A DNA stretch of 64,000 nucleotides from an uncultured Blautia sp. (GTDB lineage: Bacteria; Bacillota; Clostridia; Lachnospirales; Lachnospiraceae): NCBI GenBank assembly GCA_900542045.1, contig UQMI01000007.1, forward strand, positions 1 through 64,000. The letters run 5' to 3'. The notes below the pieces were generated by a model, which saw nothing but the letters and a program-made list of their open reading frames with translations, was not told where the DNA came from and ran no database searches. Shown here in pieces: positions 25,559 to 34,538 of the stretch (positions are counted from its first letter, which is position 1; each line of letters opens with the position of its first letter). Position numbers and translations under genes: made by a program.

Positions 25559-27214
25559 TTATCCCTGAAGTCCTTCAGAGATCACCGACCAGATATCCGC
25601 ATTCTCCAGTCCCAGCTTCCAGGCTGCCACACCCGCCAGATCATAACTGGAGATCAGCTTCATTTTCTCTGCAATGGAATCCGCGTCCTCCAGCCATATC
25701 TGATACGTATCATTATTCACTGTAACGCTTCCATAATTCTGACTGGTTGTTTTTTCCCAATAAGTCTCTATTTTATTTTCTTTTACAAAATCAGCCGCTT
25801 CGTCCATACCCACAGCTTCACTGGTCACAATTCCGGCAGAAGTCTTCCATATTCTTGTATAGAAAGGAATTCCGTTGATCACTTTATTGGCCGGGACCTC
25901 GGAAAGAGTATCCTGAATTCCCTGTTCCACCCACGGAAGAGAGGCCACCGAACCGGCTTCCGTATCGCCTCGATAGTGTTCATCGTATCCCATGATAATG
26001 ATATAATCTGCAACTCTTCCCTGTTCCCCTCTGTCATAATACACGGTATACCCTTCCGGTACCGGATTATCCACAGACAGTACCAGATTATTCTTATGCG
26101 TCACAATAGACAATTCCCTCAAAAACTGCAGAAAATGCGGAATGGCTTCTTCACTCATACTCTCAAAATCCACATTGATCCCATCGATTCCGCAGTTCAC
26201 CGCTTCCTTCACCAGTGTTTCTATGATATTGGCACGGGCAGATTCCTTCGCCAGTACCGTCTCCGTCTGGATCTCTTCACTGAAATTATCGATCAACGCC
26301 CATACCTGCAGCCCTTTTGCGTGGGCTTTATTCACATAATCCGCCTCTGCCAGAGATGTCAGATTCCCATCATTGTCTGCAATGGAGAACCAGGTGGGAG
26401 AAATCACATTCACCCCTGTCATATCTGCCACCGCATCATCAAAAGTCGCATTGGCATCTGTGGAAGTCACCTGGTGCCATACCAGGTTCACCGGCTCCTC
26501 CATGGCGAGCTGCGTAAAGGTCTCTTCTTCGATTCCTGTCCGCTCCTCAGAGATCACTCCCAGATCTTCCACATCTGAAAGCTGCACATATCCCACATAA
26601 CCGTCCTGTGTGGCTACTTCCACCCAATTATCAAAAGTCTCCAGCAGCCGGACCTGATCTCCTTCCTGCAGGGTAGTCAGAATGGGGCTCTTAATCCCGC
26701 CCTGATACCGGACTTCTGTTGCGGTCTTGGCCTGTCCGGCCCTGTAATTTTCCCAGGTCTTCTGGACCACCAGACGATTGGGATTCTCATAAATACTGTA
26801 CTCAATATCCGTGTACTCCGCCACATATGAAATATCCACATATACACTGTCCTGGTACAGGATCACCCGGGCGGAAGTTCCATCTCCGGGTTCCTGCCGC
26901 AGTGTCTCCTCCGTGGTACTGTACAGCAGCGCCTGTGCTTCCTGATCCCAATAAAACCGTTTATTCAGAGACGCATTTACCGTATCCAGCGAAACATACG
27001 CGTTTCCATTTTGAAAAATCCCTCTCTGTTCCAATATCTCTGTATCAATCATGATCGGAATTTCTTCGTCACTCATTTCTCCATAATATTGACCCGGATC
27101 CATGACCTCCTTCGTCGGGGTATACTTCCGAATCAGGTGTGTTACAACGCCCGCGACTCCCACTACAAAGATCAGCAGCAGTACAACCAGTACGGGCACC
27201 AGCTTTTTCTTCAT
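25559..27214 (-). CDS. Secreted GH18-family hydrolase with SH3 domain
   Basis: The 551-residue protein has an N-terminal signal anchor (about 4-28). A region resembling a copper-amine-oxidase-like N-terminal domain (about 50-160) is followed by a bacterial SH3 domain (about 165-220, with LLETFDNWVEVATQDGYVGYV). A GH18 barrel (about 235-550) carries the catalytic motif DGINVDFES with the acid Glu near 351. The combination resembles spore-cortex or cell-wall glycosidases of the YaaH/YdhD/SleL group. It probably acts on the cell envelope outside the membrane. Only 24 nt separate it from the DivIVA-like gene. Confidence 0.85.
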   Translation of the reverse strand: MKKKLVPVLVVLLLIFVVGVAGVVTHLIRKYTPTKEVMDPGQYYGEMSDEEIPIMIDTEILEQRGIFQNGNAYVSLDTVNASLNKRFYWDQEAQALLYSTTEETLRQEPGDGTSARVILYQDSVYVDISYVAEYTDIEYSIYENPNRLVVQKTWENYRAGQAKTATEVRYQGGIKSPILTTLQEGDQVRLLETFDNWVEVATQDGYVGYVQLSDVEDLGVISEERTGIEEETFTQLAMEEPVNLVWHQVTSTDANATFDDAVADMTGVNVISPTWFSIADNDGNLTSLAEADYVNKAHAKGLQVWALIDNFSEEIQTETVLAKESARANIIETLVKEAVNCGIDGINVDFESMSEEAIPHFLQFLRELSIVTHKNNLVLSVDNPVPEGYTVYYDRGEQGRVADYIIIMGYDEHYRGDTEAGSVASLPWVEQGIQDTLSEVPANKVINGIPFYTRIWKTSAGIVTSEAVGMDEAADFVKENKIETYWEKTTSQNYGSVTVNNDTYQIWLEDADSIAEKMKLISSYDLAGVAAWKLGLENADIWSVISEGLQG

Positions 27215-27444
27215 TTGTCCTACCTCCTACGGACATCATTATAACATACTTTCCTGATTCGTCATTATTAAAATTCGACATTTTACACTTTTTTCATATT
27301 CACTGCCGCACGTTTTCCCGGGCGGATTTCCATTTTATCCGGCAAGGATTCCTGTTTTCTTTTCTCATGCAGGGAAGAGATCCTGCAAATGGTTATGGCT
27401 GTGGGGAACACTCCTGATCCAGAAACTCTTCCCTGGCAGTATCA

Positions 27445-27696
27445 TTACCCTCTATTACCTTGATGATCCTCTTCTGCTACATAGCAGAAATCAATCTCGG
27501 CCACACCTCCCTTCTGGTCAGGAATATAGTCCCGCATGTAGCTTCCCTGTTCGGCAACCACGTGGGCAGCTGCAATTTCTCCCGGGCTGCTGGGGCGCCC
27601 GTTCATGCGAAGAAGAATACCTTTCTTCTTCATCTCTTTCAGCTCTTTTTTCAGGAAATCTCTTTCCTTCTTTTTTCGTGATATATTATGCCCCGT
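27445..27696 (-). CDS. Small conserved protein, probable ACG start
   Basis: The frame encodes a basic N-terminal helix rich in Lys/Glu (ERDFLKKELKEMKKKGI) followed by a compact domain with NGRPSSPGEIAAAHVV and SYMRDYIPDQKG. I recognise this layout as a small uncharacterised protein common in Lachnospiraceae; its function is unknown. The first in-frame ATG (27633) would remove most of the helix and has no clear ribosome site. The only well-placed initiator is ACG at 27696, exactly 7 nt after GGAGG (27704-27708), with an in-frame TAG a few codons upstream. Product from ACG: 83 residues. Start is inference. Confidence 0.6.
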   Translation of the reverse strand, partial: TGHNISRKKKERDFLKKELKEMKKKGILLRMNGRPSSPGEIAAAHVVAEQGSYMRDYIPDQKGGVAEIDFCYVAEEDHQGNRG

Positions 27697-27952
27697 CTGC
27701 GTTCCTCCTTCCTATCCATATGGTTTCTGAAAACACTACACAGGTTCCCGAAAAGAGAAACACAGACCAGCCTTCCTTATCTTTTTCCATACCTGCGGAC
27801 AGGTACAGCTACACTCTGACTCTTCACCTCTGGTATTAAAATAAAAAATGGAAAATCCGGCAGAGACTTCTGCCTGTTAATCAGGAAATGCAAAAAAATG
27901 TTTCACAATCTTGAAATGTTCCGGCGGCCGGCGGCCTCTCTTTTCATAGATC

Positions 27953-27980
27953 ATTATACTATATTACAAAAAAACCGCAA
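27953..27980 (-). promoter_or_regulatory. Promoter toward the small conserved gene
   Basis: Minus-strand TTGCGG (27975-27980) and TATAAT (27953-27958) are 16 bp apart, implying a leader of about 250 nt. Confidence 0.55.
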
Positions 27981-28052
27981 TAGCTTTCGTCAATTTGTGT
28001 AAAATTTCCCAATTCGTTTCCAAATATTTTATAATTAGGAATTCGTAAATTC

Positions 28053-28082
28053 TTTACATATTAGAGTATACTGGTATATAAT
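28053..28082 (+). promoter_or_regulatory. mecA promoter
   Basis: TTTACA (28053-28058) and TATAAT (28077-28082) are 18 bp apart, giving a leader of about 135 nt. Within it ATG at 28166 opens a 17-codon frame that ends at TGA 28217-28219, just before the mecA ribosome site. Confidence 0.65.
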
Positions 28083-28225
28083 ATATGAATAGTATTATCT
28101 GAAAGCATTTACGTATGCCGCGGCAGGCAGATGCGGCAGGATATTTGCCATCAGATAGGCGGAGGTATGAAGTCATATACTGGTGTGTTGCCATTTCAAT
28201 ACACAAAGAATAGGATGTGATATTT

Positions 28226-28981
28226 ATGAAAATAGAAAAGATCAACGACAACCAAATCAAATGCACTCTCACCAGAGAAGATCTGGAACAGCATCAGATT
28301 CGATTAAGTGAACTGGCTTACGGCACTGAAAAGGCCAAAAAACTGTTTCGTAATATGATGCAGGAAGCATATTCCCGGTTTGGCTTCGAAGCAGACAACA
28401 TTCCTCTGATGATTGAAGCCATTCCCATGCAGGGCGGCACGATCACTCTGATCATTACAAAAGTAGAAGATCCGGAAGAACTGGATACCCGTTTTTCACG
28501 GTTTGCTCCGGGAAATGCCACCCAGGAAGAGAATCCTATCCAGTTCGACGGCGCAGACAGCATTATAGATATTTTCCAGAAAATATACGAAGCAAAGATG
28601 AAAGGCTCCGGCAAAAAGCCCAATACTGTGGATTCCAGCGAAACTTCCGGGGATGCAGCCCGGAATTCTGCTGCAGAACCATCCGTCAATCTGGTCCATA
28701 TGTATGAATTTCCAGACCTGGATACTGTCATTCATGCCGCTCATGGTCTGAACGGTTTTTATTCCGGCGTCAACTCTTTATATAAAGATACCCGCAAAAA
28801 TCTTTACCAACTGGTTATACATCAGACTTCCTACACTCCGGAAGAATTTAACAAGATCTGCAACATCCTCTCTGAATACGGCACAGGAAGGCCCTATGCC
28901 AATTCCGGAGAGGCATACCTGATGGAGCATTGCGAGACTATCTTACCGCAGACTGCGCTCCAGCAGCTTACCAGGCTTTAA
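28226..28981 (+). CDS. mecA: Adaptor protein MecA
   Basis: A 251-residue adaptor that delivers substrates to the ClpC AAA+ unfoldase. The N-terminal substrate-binding domain starts MKIEKINDNQIKCTLTREDL, the middle is a charged and Ser/Pro-rich linker (about 90-150), and the C-terminal ClpC-binding domain contains YKDTRKNLYQLVIHQT and EYGTGRPYANSGEAYLMEH. The ATG at 28226 is favoured over GTG 28217 because AGGA is 10 nt upstream of the ATG but only 1 nt from the GTG. It is a monocistronic unit with a strong terminator. Confidence 0.92.
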   Translation: MKIEKINDNQIKCTLTREDLEQHQIRLSELAYGTEKAKKLFRNMMQEAYSRFGFEADNIPLMIEAIPMQGGTITLIITKVEDPEELDTRFSRFAPGNATQEENPIQFDGADSIIDIFQKIYEAKMKGSGKKPNTVDSSETSGDAARNSAAEPSVNLVHMYEFPDLDTVIHAAHGLNGFYSGVNSLYKDTRKNLYQLVIHQTSYTPEEFNKICNILSEYGTGRPYANSGEAYLMEHCETILPQTALQQLTRL

Positions 28982-28989
28982 TATTCCAG

Positions 28990-29026
28990 ACCGCCGGCAG
29001 AGCCCTTCAGGCTTGCCGGCGGTTTT
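28990..29026 (+). terminator. Terminator of mecA
   Basis: ACCGCCGGCA and TGCCGGCGGT form a long GC stem with inner AGCC/GGCT pairing, followed by TTTTG. Confidence 0.9.
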
Positions 29027-29053
29027 GCATGCGGATGCACCGGCGGGACGTTT

Positions 29054-29104
29054 TTATGTGACAGGAAAGCCAGAACGAAAAGTTCTGCTTTCCTGTCAAC
29101 ATAA
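29054..29104. repeat. Dispersed palindromic repeat, copy A (complete)
   Basis: Left arm TTATGTGACAGGAAAGC and right arm GCTTTCCTGTCAACATAA are complementary apart from one extra base, with inner CAGAAC/GTTCTG around GAAAA. Related copies lie at 47793-47832, 54090-54138 and 19672-19703. Confidence 0.8.
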
Positions 29105-29105
29105 G

Positions 29106-29149
29106 AAAAGGCCGGATCCTGCTCTCCTGGAGCAGGCACCCGGCCTTTA
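29106..29149. terminator. Bidirectional terminator between mecA and the DUF1858 gene
   Basis: AAAGGCCGG/CCGGCCTTT outer stem and CCTGCTC/GAGCAGG inner stem; flanking A and T tracts let it act on both strands. It lies 36 nt beyond the DUF1858 stop. Confidence 0.85.
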
Positions 29150-29184
29150 TTCACCCTTTCACGCCCGCAGGCGGTCCAGACTTC

Positions 29185-29388
29185 TTATTTGTTTGCCAAA
29201 AAATCATTGATCTGTGCAACCAGTACATCTGCATCCAGACCATGTACCATTGCTGCTTCCTCCAGGGATTCTCCCTGTGCAGAAGGGCAACCCAGACAAT
29301 GCATGCCTGCCCTCATGAGAATCGGCGCAATGTTTGCATCTACTCTCAACAGCTGTCCAATCAACATGTCCTTTGTAACCTGTGCCAT
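29185..29388 (-). CDS. DUF1858 domain protein
   Basis: A 67-residue single-domain DUF1858 protein. It shows the family signature ending [19 protein letters not shown] with a CxxC-type Cys pair, followed by a helical [16 protein letters not shown] end. DUF1858 is often fused to hybrid-cluster or redox proteins, and the Cys pair hints at redox or metal chemistry, but no function is established. The start is the ATG at 29388 (AAAGGAGG nearby); an in-frame extension to 29454 lacks family support. It is divergent from a ferredoxin gene, which may or may not be a partner. Confidence 0.85.
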   Translation of the reverse strand: MAQVTKDMLIGQLLRVDANIAPILMRAGMHCLGCPSAQGESLEEAAMVHGLDADVLVAQINDFLANK

Positions 29389-29530
29389 TGTTTTTCCTCC
29401 TTTATATGGGCCTGCGAACCGATGATACAGCATTCTCTGCCAGTACCCGGTCACTTCCTTTTCTTATACCGTATGGCTATTATAATCCTTTTTTACTCCA
29501 GAATCAACCGAAGATTTATAAATTTTTTAC

Positions 29531-29583
29531 TTGTAATATAATCCACGATATATTAGAATGGTGATGAACCTAATCAAATTAGG
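29531..29583 (+). promoter_or_regulatory. Ferredoxin promoter with downstream inverted repeat
   Basis: TTGTAA (29531-29536) and TAGAAT (29554-29559) are 17 bp apart. CCTAAT-CAA-ATTAGG (29569-29583), a perfect 6-bp inverted repeat, falls at about +5 to +20, a typical repressor position. Confidence 0.6.
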
Positions 29584-29594
29584 AAGTTATCTAA

Positions 29595-29780
<186 letters not shown>

Positions 29781-29802
29781 TTTTTTATCTTCTGGCAGTA
29801 AC

Positions 29803-29835
29803 GGGGATGTGGCACCAGGCAACATCCCCTGTTTT
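29803..29835 (+). terminator. Terminator of the ferredoxin gene
   Basis: GGGGATGT and ACATCCCC form an 8-bp stem followed by TGTTTTT, just before the convergent MerR gene. Confidence 0.85.
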
Positions 29836-29839
29836 TCTG

Positions 29840-30436
29840 TTATATTCTATTCTGTTTTTTCTTTTTTCTCAGCTTTCTTCGAGAACCCCGTTTCCTTTCT
29901 GCAGCAGCCGCTGCCTGTTTCCTGGATTCCTGATGCATCCGGATCGCCTCATCCAATGAACGGCATCTGCGCTCTTCATGGGTTCTCTCCTGTATTCCCT
30001 GGCGGATCAGTCTTTCCAGTATACTCTGAAACTGCTCCATCCTCTGGCGCTGTTCTTTCTCCGAAACCTTTTCCTCGCTCCGGTTGTTACCTTCTGTATT
30101 TCCATCAGCTGTCTCCTTGCCGGTACCCGGCTCCGGATCTTTTGGCCCATCTGTTTTGCTGTCTGTTTCCAGAAGTTTTATTTTGCTGCCGGAAGCACCT
30201 GGCCCCTTTCTGGAAATCCTGGGGACCAGTTCCTTGATCGCACGAAGCTGTAAACCACGGCTCTTTAGTTCCTTAATGTTCAGAAACATCTGCACATCAT
30301 ATCTGGTGTAGCATCGGTGTCCCAAGGCATTTCTGCCAATGACAAGCTCCAACTCCTCTTCCCAGTACCGAAGCACATGACCTTTGATTCCAGTCAGATT
30401 TTCTACCTGAGAGACGGTATAGTGCTCTTCCTCCAT
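29840..30436 (-). CDS. MerR-family transcriptional regulator
   Basis: A 198-residue protein with a MerR-type winged HTH at the N-terminus (YTVSQVENLTGIKGHVLRYW, about 6-25, then the wing with RCYTRYDVQMF). After the HTH, a charged linker (about 80-125) and a basic C-terminal helix rich in Arg/Lys follow. There is no obvious metal- or drug-binding motif. The DUF and HTH resemble the short MerR proteins found near replication genes in Clostridia. The target is unknown. ATG has GGAGGGG upstream. It is convergent with the ferredoxin gene. Confidence 0.8.
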   Translation of the reverse strand: MEEEHYTVSQVENLTGIKGHVLRYWEEELELVIGRNALGHRCYTRYDVQMFLNIKELKSRGLQLRAIKELVPRISRKGPGASGSKIKLLETDSKTDGPKDPEPGTGKETADGNTEGNNRSEEKVSEKEQRQRMEQFQSILERLIRQGIQERTHEERRCRSLDEAIRMHQESRKQAAAAAERKRGSRRKLRKKKKQNRI

Positions 30437-30586
30437 ACTACCCCTCCTTCAGACATTGTTCCGCCAATACGTATCTGCCCGGAAAATCAGGCAGAAGCAA
30501 TACCATCGCCATCGTACCCAGCTATTTTTCATTATAGCAAACAAGTCCAGGATTGCAATGAAATCTCATCGACAGATTCTTACAAG

Positions 30587-30630
30587 AAGAAGAACTCCAT
30601 CTGCCGGTGCACTGCAGACGGAGTTCTTTT
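30587..30630 (-). terminator. Terminator downstream of dnaB
   Basis: Minus-strand AAGAACTCC and GGAGTTCTT flank inner pairing TCTGC/GCAGA, ending TCTT. It lies 15 nt beyond the dnaB stop. Confidence 0.8.
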
Positions 30631-30644
30631 TATCATTTTCTGAC

Positions 30645-31973
30645 TTATTTTTTCAGATTGACAAACTGTGTATATTTGGACAACCAGGCCAGATCCACCG
30701 TGCCTATGGGGCCGTTTCTCTGTTTTGCTATGATGATTTCCGCCTGATTTTTTTTCTCGGAATCTTTGTGATAGTACTCATCCCGGTATATAAACATTAC
30801 CACGTCTGCATCCTGCTCAATGGCTCCGGACTCTCGCAGGTCCGAAAGCATGGGTCTGTGATCCGGTCTCTGCTCCACAGCACGGCTTAACTGGGACAGG
30901 GCCACCACCGGCACATTCAGTTCCCTGGCGATTGCCTTCAGAGAACGGGAAATATCAGAAATTTCCTGCTGTCTGGAATCCGACCGGCCGCTGCCGCTCA
31001 TCAGCTGCAGATAGTCGATAAAGATAATCCCCAGATTCTGCTCCAGCTTGTATTTCCGGCATTTGGAACGCAGCTCCGAAACGGAGATACCAGGCGTATC
31101 GTCAATAATCAGATTGGAACGGCCAATGACATCCGCTCCCTCTGCCAGCTTCACCCAGTCTTCATCTTTCAGGTTTCCTGTTCGCATATTCTGCGAATCC
31201 ACCCGGGATTCCATGGCCAGCAGACGGTTCACCAACTGCTCTTTGGACATTTCCAGACTAAAGATTGCCACTGTCACCTGGCTCCGGAAAGCCATATACT
31301 GAGCAATATTCAGAGCAAATGCCGTCTTTCCCATGGATGGCCTGGCTGCAATCAGGATCAGATCCGACGGCTGCATACCGGACGTTTTATAATCCAGATC
31401 CACAAAACCCGTGGCAAGACCTGTCACATTTCCTTTGGTCCGGGAGGCTTTTTCAATTTTGTTAATGGTGTTAAGCACGATTTTCTGAATAGGGACAAAC
31501 TCTTCGGCGGATTTTCTCTGCAGAAGCTGGAACATTTTTTTCTCCGTTTCCTCCAGGATCATATCCGTGCTCTCCTTATCCAGATAACAGGTATTGGCTA
31601 TCTCTTCCGTAGCCTTGATCAGCCGCCGCAGGATTGCTTTCTCGCTGACAATATTTGCATAATACTTTACATTGGCTGATGTGGGAACTGCCGCCACCAG
31701 ATCCCTTACATATTCCATACTGGTAATTTCCGGAGGAAGGTCTTTTTCCTTCAGACGGTTCTGCAGTGTGACCAGATCCACTGGCTGCCCTTCATTGCAC
31801 AATTCCACCATAGAATCAAAGATGATCCCATACTGCCGCTGATAAAAGTCCTCTCCGGTAATCACCTCGGAAGCAACCAGAATAGCGTCCCGGTCCATGA
31901 TCATGGCGCCAATCACCGACTGTTCCGCCTCCAGACTGTGGGGCAGGATCCTCTTGATCAGGGCTTCATCCAT
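30645..31973 (-). CDS. dnaB: Replicative DNA helicase
   Basis: The 442-residue hexameric helicase unwinds DNA ahead of the replisome. It has the N-terminal DnaB domain (about 8-110) and a RecA-like C-terminal domain with Walker A AARPSMGKT (209-217). Also visible are the EMSKEQLVNRLLA block and the H4 motif around IIFIDYLQLM and DLRESGAIEQDADVV. Length is normal; no intein is present. The order gdpP-rplI-dnaB is conserved in Firmicutes, where the gene is called dnaC in B. subtilis. Confidence 0.97.
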   Translation of the reverse strand: MDEALIKRILPHSLEAEQSVIGAMIMDRDAILVASEVITGEDFYQRQYGIIFDSMVELCNEGQPVDLVTLQNRLKEKDLPPEITSMEYVRDLVAAVPTSANVKYYANIVSEKAILRRLIKATEEIANTCYLDKESTDMILEETEKKMFQLLQRKSAEEFVPIQKIVLNTINKIEKASRTKGNVTGLATGFVDLDYKTSGMQPSDLILIAARPSMGKTAFALNIAQYMAFRSQVTVAIFSLEMSKEQLVNRLLAMESRVDSQNMRTGNLKDEDWVKLAEGADVIGRSNLIIDDTPGISVSELRSKCRKYKLEQNLGIIFIDYLQLMSGSGRSDSRQQEISDISRSLKAIARELNVPVVALSQLSRAVEQRPDHRPMLSDLRESGAIEQDADVVMFIYRDEYYHKDSEKKNQAEIIIAKQRNGPIGTVDLAWLSKYTQFVNLKK

Positions 31974-31998
31974 GTTACTGCCTCCTTAACCCATCTGT

Positions 31999-32445
31999 CT
32001 ATGATTCTTTCACCACTACTTTCAATTCCCCGGTCACCTTTGGATGAAGCTTCACCGGCACCATTGTTGTCCCCAGAGATTTGATGGGAGACGGGAGATG
32101 CAGTTTTTTCTTGTCGATATCCAGTCCTAGCTGCTCTTTGGCCGCCTCTGAGATTTCCTTGGAGGAAACAGATCCAAAGGTCTTTCCGCCTTCTCCCACC
32201 TTCAAAGTGAGCACCACCTGCTTGCCTTCCAGGCCTTTCGCAAATTCTCTGGCCGCTTCCAGATTCTCTTTTGCGACTTTTTCTTCGTTTGCCTTCTTCA
32301 GTTTCAGGTCATTCAGATTCTTGGGAGTTGCCTCCACACCCAGCTTTTTGGGCAGGATCATGTTTCTTGCATAACCGTCACTTACATTTACAATATCTCC
32401 CTGTTTTCCCAGGGATTTTACATCTGTCAGTAAAATTACTTTCAT
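31999..32445 (-). CDS. rplI: 50S ribosomal protein L9
   Basis: A 148-residue ribosomal protein with the L9 N-terminal signature [16 protein letters not shown] and linker helix, and a C-terminal domain with [30 protein letters not shown] as landmark. The ATG overlaps the gdpP stop (ATGA), so translation is likely coupled. Confidence 0.97.
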   Translation of the reverse strand: MKVILLTDVKSLGKQGDIVNVSDGYARNMILPKKLGVEATPKNLNDLKLKKANEEKVAKENLEAAREFAKGLEGKQVVLTLKVGEGGKTFGSVSSKEISEAAKEQLGLDIDKKKLHLPSPIKSLGTTMVPVKLHPKVTGELKVVVKES

Positions 32446-34490
32446 TCCAGTTCTCCTTCTTTGTACATTTCATCGATAACATCCTTCAGCATCTGCACTG
32501 TTTCCTCTGCCGAATGGCCCGGAACCTGGGCTCCGGCGATATTCATATGGCCGCCTCCGCCCAGCTTTTCCATCATAACCTGCACATTGATCTCGTCCAT
32601 GGCCCTGGCGCTGATGTAGATCACATTATTGTAAGCAGTCAGCACAAAGGATGCCTTAATGCCTGCAATGTTCAGCAGCTCATTGGATGCCTGGGCTCCC
32701 ACCACAGTGGGACTTTCCAGACCTTCGCTGGGACATACGGCAATGGCAAATACTTCCCGGTAAATTTCCGCCGTGCGGATTGCCTCCGCTCTGGCTTTAT
32801 AGGACTCGATGTTGTCCCGCAGCATCTTCCGCACACGGGTCACATCAGCTCCGCATCTCCGCAGGAAGGCCGCCGCTTCAAATGTGCGGACTCCGGCCTT
32901 GGCTGTAAAATTATTGGTATCGATCATGATACCTGCGTAGATACTGTCTGCCTCCAGACTGCGGATCCGTATCCCATCGGAAAAATACTGCAATACTTCC
33001 GCCACCATTTCACAGGTAGAAGAAGCATAGGGCTCCACATAGGAGAGCACCGCATTCTGGATCACTTCACTTCCTCTTCGGTGATGATCCAGTACCACGA
33101 TGGTTTTGGTCTTATACAGCAGATCCTCACATTCCGTATAGCTTGGCTTATTGGTATCCACCACCACCACGCAGGTGTTGGCGTCCACCAGTTCTTTTGC
33201 CTCCTGGCTGGATACAAACATATTGTCCTCATATTCCGGACTGTTGAGAAATCCTGCCATCAGAGGCCGGATTGAGCTTGTGGGATCATTAATGACAATG
33301 TGCACCGCTTTTCCCAGGGTCTTGCCCGCACGGTAAATCCCGATAGCCGCACCGAAGGCATCCACATCGGTGATCTTATGTCCCATGACAACCACCCGGT
33401 CCCTGGTACTGATAAACTCTTTGAGGGCCTGAGCCTTCACTCTTGCTTTTACCCGGGTAGTCTTTTCCATCTGCTGAGATTTTCCGCCGAAATAAGAGAT
33501 CTTATCCTCTCCCTTAATAACGGCCTGATCGCCGCCGCGGCCCAGGGCCATCTCTATGGCAATTCGGGAATATTCATATTTCTGGATATAAGTACTGCCG
33601 TCTACACCCACACCGATACTCAATGTCACTGCCATCTCGTTGCCGATATTTACACTTTTCACTTCTTCCAGGATATGGAAGCGCTGATGGATCAGCTGAT
33701 CCAGGGAACGCTGCCGCATCACCAGAAAATACTTGTCTTTCTCAATCTTTTTTACCAGACCGTCAATACCGGTAAAATATTTGTTGATCTTCCGGTCGAT
33801 CAGGGCCACCAGAAGGGAGCGCCGTACTTCTTCCACGCTCTCCAGCGCCTCATCATAATTGTCCAGATAGGCAAGCGCCACCACCAGTTTTTCTTCTTCA
33901 TTCCTGCGGATGTACTCATTGATCTCCGTCACATCGTGGAAAAACACAGTCAAAACGCTTTCAGCCGCATTGGCGCCTTCCAGCCAGGGTGTATTTTTTA
34001 TCAGATCCGCCAGAGAAACACGGCGGATCACTGTACGATAGTCCTTTCCCTCATAGCTTACGATCACTTCCGATGCGTTGTCCCCTGTGGGACGGGCAGA
34101 AGCATCCAGCTCCGGAAAAATCCCTTCGATAACCTTCGGATGATGCCGGTCTGTTCCGATCATTTCCTGAAACGCCTGATTTTCCCAAAGGATTTTTCCG
34201 TTTTCATCCAATATGAGAAAGGGAATCTCCATCTGATCGATCATACGCTGCTGCACCTGTTGATAACTGCTGGCAAAAGCCACAAGCTCTTTCAGGATCT
34301 GCGGTCTGTTGTAGGTGAACAGGATCAGTGACAGTGCCACATAGATTGCTATACCGATCGTCATCACGATCCCGGCTCTGTAATCCAGGGCATAGATCAG
34401 TACATTCACAACACACAGCAGCAGCGTCAGAAACAGAGGCCATTGCATAAATCTTTTTAATTGTCCCCTAAGTTTTATTTTATCTTTCAT
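32442..34490 (-). CDS. gdpP: Cyclic-di-AMP phosphodiesterase GdpP
   Basis: A 682-residue membrane protein that hydrolyses c-di-AMP to pApA and tunes osmolyte and cell-wall homeostasis. Two N-terminal membrane segments (about 15-55) are followed by a PAS domain (about 80-170), a degenerate GGDEF domain, and DHH/DHHA1 catalytic domains with motifs [28 protein letters not shown] and [11 protein letters not shown]. Length and domain order match GdpP/YybT. It precedes rplI with a 4-nt overlap. Confidence 0.96.
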   Translation of the reverse strand: MKDKIKLRGQLKRFMQWPLFLTLLLCVVNVLIYALDYRAGIVMTIGIAIYVALSLILFTYNRPQILKELVAFASSYQQVQQRMIDQMEIPFLILDENGKILWENQAFQEMIGTDRHHPKVIEGIFPELDASARPTGDNASEVIVSYEGKDYRTVIRRVSLADLIKNTPWLEGANAAESVLTVFFHDVTEINEYIRRNEEEKLVVALAYLDNYDEALESVEEVRRSLLVALIDRKINKYFTGIDGLVKKIEKDKYFLVMRQRSLDQLIHQRFHILEEVKSVNIGNEMAVTLSIGVGVDGSTYIQKYEYSRIAIEMALGRGGDQAVIKGEDKISYFGGKSQQMEKTTRVKARVKAQALKEFISTRDRVVVMGHKITDVDAFGAAIGIYRAGKTLGKAVHIVINDPTSSIRPLMAGFLNSPEYEDNMFVSSQEAKELVDANTCVVVVDTNKPSYTECEDLLYKTKTIVVLDHHRRGSEVIQNAVLSYVEPYASSTCEMVAEVLQYFSDGIRIRSLEADSIYAGIMIDTNNFTAKAGVRTFEAAAFLRRCGADVTRVRKMLRDNIESYKARAEAIRTAEIYREVFAIAVCPSEGLESPTVVGAQASNELLNIAGIKASFVLTAYNNVIYISARAMDEINVQVMMEKLGGGGHMNIAGAQVPGHSAEETVQMLKDVIDEMYKEGELE

Positions 34491-34538
34491 TTTCTCTCCG
34501 TCCAGCCTGTTATTGCTTTAAAAACCTGTTACTTACTG

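Larger units (their letters stand above)
27697..28225. other. Divergent intergenic region before mecA
   Basis: It contains two divergent promoters (27953-27980 minus, 28053-28082 plus) and roughly 250 nt of leader for the small minus-strand gene. A GGCAGA/TCTGCC hairpin near 27864-27880 followed by T-rich sequence may attenuate that leader. No known riboswitch was recognised. Confidence 0.5.

Noticed and set aside
27700..27960. Lysine- or other riboswitch in the 250-nt leader
   Set aside because: An AGAGGTGAAGAGTCAG stretch looked faintly lysine-like, but the rest of the conserved core is missing.
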